64,000 bases of DNA, taken from positions 53,489,353 through 53,553,352 of the forward strand of contig NC_092054.1 in the NCBI RefSeq assembly GCF_003086295.3, given 5' to 3'. The notes below the pieces were generated by a model. That model saw only the letters and a list, made by a program, of their open reading frames with translations, was not told the origin of the DNA and did no database searches. Each line of letters begins with the position of its first letter. The first letter of the stretch is position 1. Positions 23,308 to 34,651 of this stretch are shown in pieces. A program made the translations under genes and the position numbers. Origin of the DNA: Arachis hypogaea. Lineage: Eukaryota; Streptophyta; Magnoliopsida; Fabales; Fabaceae.

Positions 23308-23737
23308 TCTGCAAAATTTGATTATATAATCCAATAAACTTAGGATCATGATGATTTAAACAAAAAGTCAAAAAATGAAAAATTATATATTTTTTTCCTC
23401 GCTACCTTAAAAGTGTTGCGAATGGTTTTGTATGATTTAGATAGCAGTTCTTGATTCATTTGTTTATTTACAAGCACTAATTTTGAACAGACTAAGTTCA
23501 GGGTGTTTGACTTAGCATCATAACTTGGGGGAGTGGCAGCACTAAATACGGACTTCAAGGCCTTGAATGAATGAAATAACTTGAGAAATAATTTTTCTTT
23601 GTTTTTACATTTTAATCATTTACTATTTTTATTATTTTTTAATTATAATTTAAAATTCACAATTAGTAAAAAATATAAATTTTAATTTCTTAAAAATGAT
23701 AAAAAGCGGTTGTCGCTAGTTATGTTCATGAAACTTC
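23308..23737 (-). other. AT-rich spacer with a possible gene fragment
   Basis: 23558-23346 is open on the minus strand for 70 codons and the frame continues upstream to about 23590; its central part (FSAATPPSYDAKSNTLNLVC) has ordinary protein composition, unlike the AT-rich flanks. I do not recognise the family, and there is no start context or continuing exon. The remainder is AT-rich with no other feature. Confidence 0.25.
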
Positions 23738-23850
23738 TTACGGATCTGGCCCACGGATCCCACACTTGGAGCGGTCTCTCGACTCGGCTACCCGGGTTCG
23801 ACCGGACTCCTCCTTCTAGAAGGCCCGAACCGGCCTACTAGACTCCCGAA
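23738..23850 (+). repeat. 5' LTR remnant of the Tat element
   Basis: TTACGGATCTGGCCCACGGA through CCTACTAGACTCCC parallels 30431-30545. Homology ends at about 23850. Confidence 0.75.
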
Positions 23851-24345
23851 ACACGATCATAACACAAGCCATGGAAGACTTCATCACCGAAATGACCCCA
23901 GAAAACACCACCGTGGAAATCTGGAAACTACATGCGGATAGCCCATCCAACGCCAACTCGGGAGGGGCCGAAATAATACTAGAAAATGAGAACGGAATCA
24001 TCATCGAACAATCCGTTTGATACGAGTTCCCGATATCAAATAACCAAGCCGAGTACGAGGCCCTCCTGGCCGGACTAACGTTAGCCTATGAGGTCTGGGC
24101 AAATTTGCTAGAAATCTGCAGCGATTCCCAAGTAGTCAGCTCCCAGATCAACGGGGATTAGCAAGCACGGGACCCCCTGCTTCAACAATACCTAACCAAG
24201 GTATAGGAGTCGATAAAGGATTTGGAGTAGGTAACCGTCCAACATGTCCCTATAGAGCGAAATACAAGGGCGGACTTACTCTCGAAACTGGCTAGCACCA
24301 AACCTGGCCAAGGGAACTGATCATTAATCCAAGAAGTCATTAGAA
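23851..24345 (+). pseudogene. RNase H domain (Tat lineage), broken
   Basis: In one main frame I read SNANSGGAGIILENENG, a YEFPISNNQAEYEALLAGLT block, ICSDSQVVSSQINGD and ADLLSKLASTKPGQGN, the order of a Tat-lineage RNase H. At least three in-frame stops occur (near 24018, 24161 and 24206). It degrades the RNA strand during reverse transcription in working elements. Confidence 0.8.
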
Positions 24346-25620
24346 TACCATCCATATCAGTCCCAACCAGGTCAGCCTCCCCGTTTCAAATCAAGACTCA
24401 TGGACCACCCCATCATCCAATACCTCCTAAATGGAGCATTGCCAGAGGATTCCAGGGAGGTGAAGCGGTTAAAACAGGAAGCCACTAACTACACTATAAT
24501 AGCGGGACAACTTTACAAACGAGGATTCTCACAACCCCTCCTCAAATGCGTCGAACCCAGTGACATGGACTATATACTCCGTGAGATTCACGAAGGATGC
24601 TGCGGCCACCACATCAGAGGTAAAGCCCTAGCCCAGAAGGTCATCTGAGCAAGATACTTCTGGCCCTCTGTTATCAAAGACTCCCTAAAGTTGGTCAAAA
24701 GTTGTAACAAATTCCAGGTGCGTTCCGACTTCCACCAAGCCGCCCCACACTAGCTCAACACCAAAACGGCAGATTGACCCTTTGAGACATAGGGCATCGA
24801 CCTCATCGGCCCCTTTTCCACAGCACCCGGGCAACTCCGATACCTCATCGTCGCCATTAACTACTATACTAAATGGATAGAAGCCGAACCCTTAGCTTCC
24901 ATTACGGAAACCCAATGCCGGAAGTTCTTCTGGAAACACGTGGTAACCCGGTTCAGTATTCTCGATGTCATAATCTCGAATAATGGAACACAATTCACCG
25001 ACAAACGATTTCGAGAGTTCCTAGAAGGACTTCACATATGTCATCGCTTCAGCTCGGTCGAACACCCACAAACAAACGGACAAGTGGAATCCGCCAACAA
25101 AATAATAGTAAAAGGCCTTAAAAAATGGCTCGACGAAGCCAAAGAACTCTGGGCTGACGAGCTGGGATCGGTCTACTGGTTATACCGAACCACCCCTTAG
25201 ACCTCTATGGAAGAAACCCTATTCTGACTAACCTACGGCTTAGAAGCCATCGTCCCTGTAGAGGTCGGGGACCCCAATCCAAAAAGAACTGTCGGGGGCA
25301 ATGATGAAGACGCAGAACGAGACCTCACGGCCGAGGTCTGGAGCATAGCTCACCTACGAGAGTTAGCCCTAAAACAAACGATCAGCCTAAGGTACAACTA
25401 CGGCAAAATTCGACGGGAATTTGGCCCCGATGACCTCGTCTTACGATGGAACGACATTGGTGCCCCCACCCCTGGAGAAGGGAAGCTCACCCCTAACTGG
25501 GAAGGCCCGTACAGAATCAAGGCGGTAATCGGGAAAGGAGCCTACAAGCTCGAACAACTTAACGGAGCCGAGATACCGAGAACCTGGAATGCCGCCAACC
25601 TACGACGATACTACACTTAG
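24346..25620 (+). pseudogene. integrase (Tat lineage), broken
   Basis: Zinc-binding HHCC region at 24590-24720 (EIHEGCCGHHIRGKALAQK, then a degraded C-x2-C). The core has GIDLIGPF, ISNNGTQFTDKRF and HPQTNGQVESAN. The second catalytic residue is Asn (SNNG) where integrases have Asp (SDNG); the first Asp and the Glu remain. The C-terminal part ends with NWEGPYRIK and LRRYYT followed by TAG at 25618. Multiple stops, for example at 24646-24648, 24776-24778 and 25198-25200, make it a pseudogene. Confidence 0.85.
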
Positions 25621-26164
25621 GCACGCCTCTTACCTTTATTAATTAAATCCTCTCAATCATCTATTTCTTTCCATTTTTTTCTTATTCGGTTTAAGTGTTA
25701 TTCTCGGGTACTCTTTGCCGCCCACTTCGAAGAGTTTTAACGAGGCCCAAAATCTTAATAAAGTTTCATTTTTTTATTATTTTTCTACCTTTATCTTATT
25801 GCCCTTTCTAAATGGCAAGAACACACGGCCGCCACCGGGGACCGATCACCCTCGAGGCCCAAACAAACAGATATCCACAAATACATGATTACACGACCCA
25901 ACGAAGGACCCTAACGGTCCACATACACATAAACCTCGAAGTCAAGCAACAATTTCGAGTTAATGGTCTAAATGACCCTAACATTAAATAAGTCAAACAA
26001 CGGTTTAAAACGATAAAAAGGCCCAAACGGCCCAATCACAAACAAAATCATACAACACATAAAAATCCTAAGTATCAAAGTCGCTAAGAAGCTAACCACA
26101 AATAATACAAAAAAAAGGGGAGGTCATAAAAAGACCAACCAACAATCTACTCTATGTCAACAAT
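25621..26164. other. noncoding spacer between integrase and antisense ORF
   Basis: AT-rich at first (25621-25800), then moderately balanced. A short purine run AAAAAAAAGGGGAGGT lies near 26110. No gene is supported. Confidence 0.5.
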
Positions 26165-29100
26165 CTAGCCATCTCGGACAGTCTTGGATGCCCCCGTAAT
26201 GGACACATCAACCTCCGGCGCAAGAACCTGAACTTGAGCCTTCATCGTTTCCTCAGTAGCCGAGATGGCAACCTTCACATCAGCCAACTGCTCTGCCTTC
26301 TCCTTCCTCAGCCCCTCAGCCTTCAGGGTACCCACTTCTGCAAGGAGCACGGCTTCCTGAGATTCGGCATCCGAGGCCTTCCTTTGCTGTCCCCCCAGCT
26401 GGGACAAAAGCGAAGTATCGACCTTGGAGAGACGAAGCAGCTCGACCCCGGCATCCTCGGAAGCCTTCACAGTCCTCTCCCTCGCCGTCTCGGGCGCCTC
26501 AAGCTGCTCCTTTATCTTGGTTATATCGGCCTGGGATTGGCGCAACTTCTTATCCAAAAGACCCACTTGGGCCATCACGGGCTCGGCCTTTCAGACTATC
26601 ACTGCAGAACGGAGGAGGACATGATACTCCGATTTAGCCTAAAAAGCCACGTCACAATCATGAAAGAAATCCTCAGTCCCAGGCATAAGGTGTTGATCAA
26701 TGAAATCTGGAGCATCGAACCTCCGGTCCATTAGGAAGGCACAGAACCCTCCTCCTCCAAGTTTTCACTAAAGTCCTCCTCCGTCCTCCCTTGCTTCCAG
26801 GAGGCACCAGCAGCCAAGACCACGACCACTTCCTCATCACCACCCACAATCACCAGGCCGGGAGCAGCGGGGGTGCCCCCCAACCCTACCCGAGGTCAGC
26901 TCTTGAGAAACAGTGCGAGAATCGTCAGCAGGACGGGATGAAAGAGTGGATGGGGAAGCATCCGAAGCCACCTCCCGATCCATGGCAGCCTTCAACCTTG
27001 CCAAGGTCATCAAACCACCAGCCATTTTAACTGAAAGAAAGAAAAAAGATGTATAAGTCCCCAACTAGGCAAGATGGTAAGAAAAAACACACACACACAC
27101 ACCAATATAAGTTTGGCAGGCCACGAGATCTCCCATAACGTCCCGAGGGTTCATAGGACGCTCCCTAAAAAGGTGCCAAAGGACACCAGTAATATCCTTG
27201 TCTTCCGGAGATAAATCCTCGTAACTAACTTTCGTTAGAATCGACGGACCGGAACCAAAGTTCCAATACGTTGAAAACCGGTGCTCCCCTTCTAACGTCA
27301 ACCAGAAGGGATGGTGCCCTCGAGCAGGGTGCACCTTAAAGTATCCCCTCTTAAAATCATGAAAGGATTCCTCATATAAGCCAAATATACGCCGATGGGG
27401 CAAAGTCCTAAACGACATATACCCCTTCTTATGCTTCCCCTCTTTGGTTGGCAAAGTGCATAAGAAAAGGAAAAGGAAGACGTTAATGAAGATCGGAAGC
27501 TCCAGAAACTCGCATACGAGCTCAAAGGTGTGCACCGCCGTCCAACTATTCGGGTGAAGCTGAGACGGTGCCACGGATCACAGGCTCAGCAGCGCCTGAA
27601 CAAGAGGTGAAAAAGGGAGCCGCATGCCAAGTCGAGTAAACAACGACTCATAGACCCACATCCAGTCCGGGACGGTTGGCAAGTCGAGATTCAAGTAGCA
27701 AACCATCTCATCAACCTCAGGGAGCACGAGCTCGTATTGACGCTCGGCATCACCACCCTCCACACACCGCTCCTTGGTCGTGGAGTGATGAGCGGATAAT
27801 TTATACGTTTTTTGGCATTGTTTTTAGGTAGTTTTTAGTATGTTTTAGTTAATTCTTATTATATTTTTATTAGTTTTTAAATAAAAATCACATTTCTGGA
27901 CTTTACTATGAGTTTATGTGTTTTTCTGTGATTTCAGGTATTTTCTGGCTGAAATTGAGGGACCTGAGCAAAAATCTAATTCAGAGGCTGAAAAAGGACT
28001 GCAGATGCTGTTGGATTCTGACCTTCCTGCACTCGAAGTGGATTTTCTGGAGCTATAGAAACCCAATCGGCGCGCTCTCAATTGTGTTGGAAAGTAGACA
28101 TCCTGGACTTTTCATCAATATATAATAGTCCATACTTTGTCTGAGATTTGATGGCCCAAACCGGCGTTCCAAGTCAGCATAAAAATTCTGGCGTCAAAAT
28201 GCCAAAGCTGGCATAAAAGCTGGAGTTAAACGCCCAAACTAGCACAAAAGCTGGCGTTTAACTCTAAGAAAAGTCTCTACATGTAAAAGCTTCAATGCTC
28301 AGCCCAAGCATACACCAAGTGGGCCCGAAAGAAGATTTCTGCATTAATTACTTATTTCTGTAACCCTAGGCTACTAGTTTTCAATAAATAGGACCTTTTG
28401 GCTATTATATTTTCATCTTTGAATCATCCTGAATCATCTTTAATCATGTTTTGATGATTGAATCCTCTTTGGGAGGCTGGCCATTCGGCCATGCCTAGAC
28501 TTTATTCTTATGTATTTTCAACGGTGGAGTTTTTACACACCATAGATTAAGGTGTGGAGCTCTGCTGTTCTTCATGAATTAATGCAAAGTACTATTATTT
28601 TTCTATTCAACTCAAGCCTATTTCTTCTCCAAGATATACTCTCGTACTTAATTCAGTTAAGTCAGAATGAAGGGGTGACCCGTGACAATCACCAGATCTT
28701 CGTTACTCACTTAGCCAAGGTTGCGTGCCTGACAACCCCAAAGCGATCTACATGATGTTCAACGTAGTCATTGGACGACAGCTAGAGTATATTCTCTTGG
28801 GTTTCTAATCTAAGATTAAAACCTTCGTGGTATAGGCTAGAATCATTGGCGGCTATTCCTAAGATCCGGAAAGTCTAAACCTTATCTGTGGTATTCCGAG
28901 TAGGATTTGGGAAGGGATGACTGTGACGAGCTTCAAACTCGCGAGTGTTGGGCGTAGTGACAGACGCAAAAGGATCAATGGATCCTATTCCAACATGATC
29001 GAGAACCGACAGATGATTAGCCGTGCGGTGACAGCGCATTTGGACCATTTTCACTGAGAGGACGGGAAGTAGCCATTGACAACGGTGATGCCCAACATAC

Positions 29101-29715
29101 AGCTTGCCATGGAAAGGAGTATGAATGATTGGATGAAGGCAATAGGAAAGCAGAAGTTCAGGAAGAACAAAGCATCTTCATACGCTTATCTGAAATTCTC
29201 ACCAATGAATTACATAAGTATCTCTATCTTATTTTATGTTTTATTCATCTTTTAATTATCAAATTCTCCATAACCATTTGAATCCGCCTAACTGAGATTT
29301 ACAAGATGACCATAGCTTGCTTCAAGCCGACAATCTCCGTGGGAACGACCCTTACTCATGTAAGGTTTATTACTTGGACGACCCAGTGCACTTGCTAGTT
29401 AGTTGTGCGGAGTTGTGATAAGGAGTTGAGATTACAATTGTGCGTACCAAGTTGTTGGCACCATTGATGATCACAATTTCGTGCACCATGGAGCCGCTAG
29501 AGATCCACATCTGTCATCCAAGACGGTACCGCCCAAATATCGCTGGTCACCCAAGAATAGAGAGGAGGAATGCCCCCGACCTGAGCTATCGGAGTGCCCA
29601 CACCCTCAGCCCTCCTTCTAGTGCCTGACAATAAAAGGAGGAGCACCACCATTAGCCCACTAGTGCTACGCAAGGAAGAACAGCAGAAAAAAAGTAAAAC
29701 ACCACAACCTGCCAC
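26165..29715 (-). pseudogene. antisense extra ORF (PF04195-like), interrupted by a solo LTR
   Basis: Minus-strand pieces: 29715-29494 (YSWVTSDIWAVPSWMTDVDL), then after the solo LTR 27763-27578 (ERQYELVLPEVDEM, FTRLGMRLPFSPLVQALL), 27574-27065 (PSQLHPNSWTAVHTFELVCE, HHPFWLTLEGEHRFS), a short probable intron with a CA repeat (about 27022-27105), then 27025-26837 (MAGGLMTLARLKAAMDRE), and a C-terminal coiled-coil tail 26578-26165 rich in Ala, Glu and Lys. The match is to proteins labelled putative gypsy-type transposon (PF04195 from memory). Function in the Tat cycle is unknown. Frameshifts near 27576 and 26600-26840 also break it. Confidence 0.75.
27786..29488 (+). repeat. solo LTR, TGATGAGCGG family
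   Basis: Perfect duplication TGGAG on both sides (27781-27785, 29489-29493). It opens TGATGAGCGGATAATTTATA and ends CACAATTTCGTGCACCA. Length 1703 bp; no internal domain is attached. Degenerate 31-bp-type words are seen at about 28160-28265. It lacks the roughly 85-bp internal duplication present in the LTRs at 44308 and 52267. Confidence 0.95.
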
Positions 29716-30430
29716 AGGATATGCCTACAACAGTGGTGCTCACCCCCCCCCCAAATAAACACCGCCTAGCCCTATTCGAAACTTAGCACTAAAAAAGAAG
29801 CGACGGCCCGGTGCGTGCAAACAAAATAAAAAGAAAACAGAGATAATAAACACAAAGAAAGAAGACACCAACCTGATAAAGCCGAAAGTAGAAGCAAAAA
29901 AGGAAGAGTTGAAGCAGGAAACGGCACATGGCACGGAGACTAAAGTATGAAAATGCACCAGGAAGAAGGAAGTAGAGGAAGCAAAAACAGCAAAAAAAAA
30001 AAGAATGAAGTGAACGAGGAAAACGAGAAGGGCGAGAAAACAAAACGGTTGCAAGAGGTCCAAAATCCAGAAATACCCTCGTAAACCAACAAAGACGAAG
30101 GGGCAAAAACGATAAAATAGTCCAAACATCCCTTTGCAATAAATGCACTCTCTGGAAGCGTAACTGACAGCACATCTCAAAAAACGCAACGGGCATAAGA
30201 ATGTGAAAGGCTCACGCCAACCACCACACGAACTCCAAAGACGACGATTATTCCAAAAATCGCCCACTTCCACAAAGGACCCGGTTCGCCGGTACCCGCG
30301 TCGGATAAGCCCACAGACCAACCTCCCGGTCTCTTAGCCCTATCCAGATAGCATCGAACAAAGCCATAAACAGTGAATCCCATACCCTCCAACAAGGAAG
30401 ACTGACCCCCACTCACTCTCCCGCTGCGGG
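29716..30430. other. region upstream of the antisense ORF
   Basis: A/G-rich on the plus strand. Long minus-strand frames here read as Phe/Cys/Leu-rich low-complexity protein and look like chance frames. They may be the untranslated leader of the antisense ORF. Confidence 0.4.
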
Positions 30431-30829
30431 GCAACTATTACGGATCTAGTCCACGGATCCCACACTTGGAGTGGTCTCCCGACCCGGCTACTCGGGTTCG
30501 ACTCGCCTCCTCCTTCTAGAAGTCCCGAACTGGCCTACTAGACTCCCTAACCAACATTCAAATTCAAATACCTCCCTCATCTTAACTAGATGAGATAAGA
30601 TAAGATAACTATTACCATCTATATAAAAGAGAGTCCCAGGCCTCCCCAGATACGTCATTGACCCTACATACCTTATACCTCTCAGATCCATTCTGACTTG
30701 AGCGTCGAAGTGTCTTTGCAGGTACCTCCCCCCTTCGCTCCCAGTCAGACGATCCGGCCACCGTTCCGACCCGCAGGTCCCTAATCCATCTCACAATCCG
30801 TACTAGAGACATCTTGTACAAAAATATAT
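30431..30829 (+). repeat. 3' LTR of the Tat element
   Basis: Begins near TTACGGATCTAGTCCACGGA and ends near CTTGTACA. It is preceded by GCTGCGGGGCAACTA, a weak polypurine-like tract. Exact edges are uncertain because no target-site duplication could be matched. Confidence 0.65.
30620..30628 (+). promoter_or_regulatory. TATA box of the Tat 3' LTR
   Basis: TATATAAAA followed about 60 bp later by the conserved TTCTGACTTGAGCGTCG leader, consistent with the U3/R boundary. Confidence 0.55.
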
Positions 30830-31318
30830 CCATAGATCTTAATGAATTTTGAATGTGTTCGAAGATTATTTTAAACACTATTATATTATTTGGAATATGT
30901 TACAAACTTAGATCTCTAGTATTTCATAAAATATTAATTAATATAAACAATGACAAAAATAGTAGAATCATAATTTAGACGGAATGAATGAAAATTAACA
31001 AAAAGATAAATTAACACACCAAGAAGAGTGAAAATTAATTGAATTTTTTTACCAACATAAAAATAAAAAGAAAAGATGCGAGATTAGACCAAAAAAAAAT
31101 CTATACAATTTAAACACTAAAGATATTTAAAGAGGGTTATATTTTCTGTTTTCTCCTATTGTGCTCATGTATGTTGACTCCTCCACTCTTCTTGTTAGGT
31201 GATAAGTGTTTGGCATAGTCCAAGGGTATTTAACCTCTTTCCTTTAGTTCTTTGGAGATGTATGACGTAGAAATTAAGTATGATATTTAATAGAAATTAT
31301 CTTTTCATCTCAATTAAG
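30830..31318. other. AT-rich spacer
   Basis: No ORF, repeat edge or RNA gene that I can support. Confidence 0.5.
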
Positions 31319-31660
31319 TGTTTATTTGGATGTCATTATTTGGATAAAAAAAATTTAATAAAAAAATACTTTTTTTTATATTTTGATATATTTGACAAAT
31401 TTTTAGTAATAAAAATAAAAACACTAAAAAAATTAAAAAAATATATCTTTTTTCAAAAGTTATAATTTATATTTTTTTTAAGAGATTTTTTTTTTAAAAA
31501 GATATTTTTTTATGTAAATAAATAAACAAAAAAGTACTTTTATGTTATTATATCTGAATATAATTAATAAATAAAAAGATCTTTTTGTATGAGATATCTA
31601 AACATAAAATTACTTTTACTTTTATATAAAATCTTAAAAAAGCATATTCAAAACAAAATC
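31319..31660. mobile_element. AT-rich MITE-like repeat, copy 2
   Basis: Same orientation and landmark words as 20722-21085, starting GTGTTTATTTGGATGTCATT and ending near TTCAAAACAAAATC. The ends are more diverged, so coordinates are approximate. Confidence 0.5.
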
Positions 31661-31911
31661 TTTTCCTAAAAATTCACTCAAATATATCCTTAAGTCTTGT
31701 TACATACATTAATTTACAATATTACCAAAGGACAATATATAAAAAAAGTTATAAATTTAGGTTTAATTGGTGGTCATAACTCGTTGTCCAACCCAGCACG
31801 GTATAGTCATTTCGGTTGACAATTGCTGGATCCCATAATTCTATAAATTTAATGACAAAGGGCCTAGTGAAAATTACTAAATACCAAAAACTAAATCTAC
31901 TTTAATACATA

Positions 31912-32646
31912 GAGTAAAGTATTGTTTTTGTCCAAAATATTTGAGGTAAGTTCTAAAGTTATTCCTAATATTTCAATCGTCCTATTTAAGTCCCTAACGT
32001 TTTAAAATTAACTCAATATTGTCCTGTCATTAGGGATCCGTTAACAGAATTGACGGCGGGACAAAATTAATTCGATTTTGAAACGTTAGGAACTTAAATA
32101 GGACGAAAACGTTCGGAATAAAAATGATACATAGAAATAAATTTTAATTTTATCCTTCAATAATTTTAATTTTTTACAATAATATCAATATTATATACAA
32201 TTATTTTTTAATCACATCTAAGTAAATTACACTTAATCGTACTACTTTCATTCTAAATAAATTTTTTTATATTTTTATACTAACTTATAACTTTAAGTGT
32301 AAAAATATAAAAAAATAAATTTATTTAAAATAAAAGTAATATGATTAAGTGTAATTTACTTAAATGTGATTAAAAAATAATTAAATACTATGTACAGTAA
32401 AAAATTGATATTATTGAAGGATAAAACTAAAATTTATTTCTATGTATCGTTTTTGTCTCCAAGGTTTTCGTCCTATTTAAGTCCCTAATATTTCAAAATC
32501 ATCTCAATTTTGTTTCGTCGTCAATTTTATTAACAGATCCTTAACAACAGAACAACATTGAGTCAATTTTAAAATGTTAAGAACTTAAATAGGACAATTG
32601 AAACGTTAGAAATAACTTTAAGACTTACTCCAAATATTAGAAACTC
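31912..32646. mobile_element. foldback (long inverted-repeat) element with 9-bp target duplication
   Basis: TAATACATA occurs immediately on both sides (31903-31911, 32647-32655). The element is almost entirely two inverted arms of about 350 bp around a loop of roughly 15-20 bp near 32281-32296. Both ends start GAGT, and matched landmarks include CCTATTTAAGTCCCTAA with its reverse complement and GTAAATTACACTTAA with TTAAGTGTAATTTAC. A 9-bp duplication fits Mutator-like families. No protein is encoded. Its transcript would fold into a long hairpin. Confidence 0.85.
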
Positions 32647-32655
32647 TAATACATA

Positions 32656-33124
32656 TGTAATTACATGGAAACACTCACATAAGGGATCCCCTTATACTCC
32701 TTCCACAATTTTGTGTCACGAAAAAGCTACATGCATTAACTCATCGATCAATTTCCTGTGTATGCTATTTATATAGTTCACGCGATCAAATTATGGTTTG
32801 CTTACCACAGGTAATTAATATGGAAAAGTATAGCTGTACAGGGAACAATATATACAGTGAACAATAGTTAAAAACAAAAAAATTTAAAATTAAAAATTAT
32901 ATTTTTAATTAATTAAATAATTATTATCAAATTTTAAAATTTAAAAACATTAAAATTAGCATCTAAATCACTACGTACAGTTATACATTTACATATCTTA
33001 TATGTTTTGCACCTCACTTCTACTCAACAGTATCGGTCTCTCCTGCAACTATCATTGATATTGCCACAAAAATCTTGACACTGCCGTCTTTTTCACCACC
33101 GTAGCAAGTTTTCTTCCAACTCGA
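32656..33124. other. spacer before the RER1-like pseudogene
   Basis: AT-rich to about 33000, then mixed composition that could be the 5' untranslated part of the pseudogene's source transcript. Nothing else is recognisable. Confidence 0.4.
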
Positions 33125-33549
33125 ATAGTGACGCCGTTTTGCACCCTTCACCAACGTCGATCTCTTTCACGTCCACCGACTATTTCTTACCGGATGATGC
33201 CATATCACGATGGAAATTCGCAGTGTTGCGGCAGTACCAACATTTACTCGATAAGACCACGCTGCATATGCTTTGCCGTTGGATTGGTTCTTTCATCATC
33301 GCTTGTATCTATGTTCTGCGCGTACACTTGATCCAAGGTTTCTACATCGTCTTCTACGGCCTCTGAATCTACATGCTCAACCTCCTCGTCGGCTTCCTTT
33401 CCCCTCAAGTTGATACCAAAATTCAGAAAATCTACGATGGTGTCACTTTTCCCACCAGAGGTTCCGATGAGTTCTGTCCCTTTGTTCGCTGTCTTCCTGA
33501 GTTCAAGTTCTGGTCTTCAATCATGGCTAGTTCAGGATGGTCATTTTAT
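33125..33549 (+). pseudogene. RER1: RER1-like pseudogene (ER retrieval receptor), C-terminally truncated
   Basis: One frame from 33139 to about 33523 reads as the conserved RER1 family: SRWKFAVLRQYQHLLDKTT, ...[37 protein letters not shown]...PTRGSDEF, and LPEFKFW. RER1 is a four-helix Golgi membrane protein that returns proteins to the endoplasmic reticulum. A TGA at 33364-33366 replaces a residue that is usually Gly. Homology stops after FKFW, losing the last two membrane helices, and an LTR fragment starts at 33560. About 130 codons are uninterrupted by any intron, which suggests a processed copy, although I cannot check the parent's exon map. Confidence 0.85.
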
Positions 33550-33559
33550 TAGGTATGCG

Positions 33560-34651
33560 TGATGAGTGGATTTTTCGTATGGTTTAGAATTCACAATTGA
33601 AATCTCATTGCAAGTATAGTTTCTAAACCAACAAATAATTCTCTTATGCAAAAAATTGTTTGTCACAAGTACAAACCCCAATAAAAATAATCGAAGTATT
33701 TAAACATCGGTCGTCTCTCAAAGGAATTTCAGGGAAGTGTTCTTGTTATTGGTTATGAGATGCATATTTTGGGGTTTTGAATAAAGGACATGAGAGATAA
33801 ATTGCAAGAAAGTAAATGAACTCAAATGATAAAAAGGTCTTGGCAAGGGTTGATGATTAAAGATCTTTATCCTTGTTACTAACCCCAACATGATAATTGT
33901 AAGGATCAATCTCATTAAGTCATCCTCTAACAAGTGAAAAAAAGTCAAATGAGCTACACTAATCCGAATTCATAAGTCCTAGCCACTCACTAATTAGCTT
34001 AGTGGAAGCTAGAGTCAATGGACACCAATTATCAAGACTTGGACATTAGCAACTCAATTTCACCTAAGTTACCATCCCTAGCCAAGAACACAAAAATCTA
34101 CTCTAATATCCTTCCAAGCATTTAATCAAACACTTGGAAGGTATAAAAGGAAAGCAAGATAAAATTGCAAGAAATTCAAATCTACAACTACTAATTGCAA
34201 GAAAATTAACAACAACAACTCAAATCAACAATAAAAGAAACCAAACATAAATTGTATTAAAGGAAAATAAAAGAAATAAGAGTGCATCAACAACAAAGTA
34301 AACAAATACAAAGAGTAAAGTACAAAACTAAGAAAGCAAGGGTAGAAGAACAAGAAATTGAAAAGGAAAAGTAAATCAAAGTATGAATTAAACTTAGATC
34401 TAAGAAATCTTAATCTACATCTAACGTAATTCTAGAGAGAAGAGAGAGCTTCTCTCTCTAGAAACTAACTAAAGCATGATGAAAACTCAACTATGTGCTC
34501 CCCCCCCCCTTTTGGCTCCTCTTGAATTCTGCATGTAATAAGCTTAGAAATGGGTTGGATTTGGGCCTAGGAAGCTCAGAAATCGCCCCCAGCGTTTTCA
34601 CTTTAATGAGGTCACGTGCGAGCTGCGACGCGTATGCATGGGTCACTATAA
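33560..34651 (-). repeat. LTR fragment related to the element at 36283
   Basis: The minus strand ends ...CTCATCA. Internal landmarks (AAGTATAG(C/T)TTCTA, GAAGTATTTAA, GGTCGTCT, and an AGAGAGAAG...CTTCTCTCTC block) match the reverse complement of the LTR at 36283-37712. Its U3 start is missing; it stops at 34651 against the interrupted integrase. The region 34440-34460 has an inverted-repeat GAGAGAAG block. Confidence 0.7.

Larger units (their letters stand above)
23738..30829 (+). mobile_element. Tat-lineage Ty3/gypsy element with antisense extra ORF, internally deleted
   Basis: Left LTR remnant (23738-23850), RNase H and integrase on the plus strand, an antisense extra ORF (29715-26165), and the 3' LTR (30431-30829). 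The LTR piece at the left matches the first 110 bp of the right LTR and then jumps straight into RNase H, so most of the 5' LTR, gag, protease and RT have been deleted. Some Tat elements carry an additional ORF in antisense between pol and the 3' LTR, which fits this layout. A solo LTR has inserted into the antisense ORF. Confidence 0.8.

Noticed and set aside
23816..24004. Minus-strand 62-codon ORF
   Set aside because: Lies antisense to the RNase H remnant and has no support of its own.
29740..30321. 193-codon minus-strand ORF as a membrane protein gene
   Set aside because: Very rich in Phe, Leu, Cys and Ser from a purine-rich strand, overlapped by other frames of the same character, with no family resemblance.
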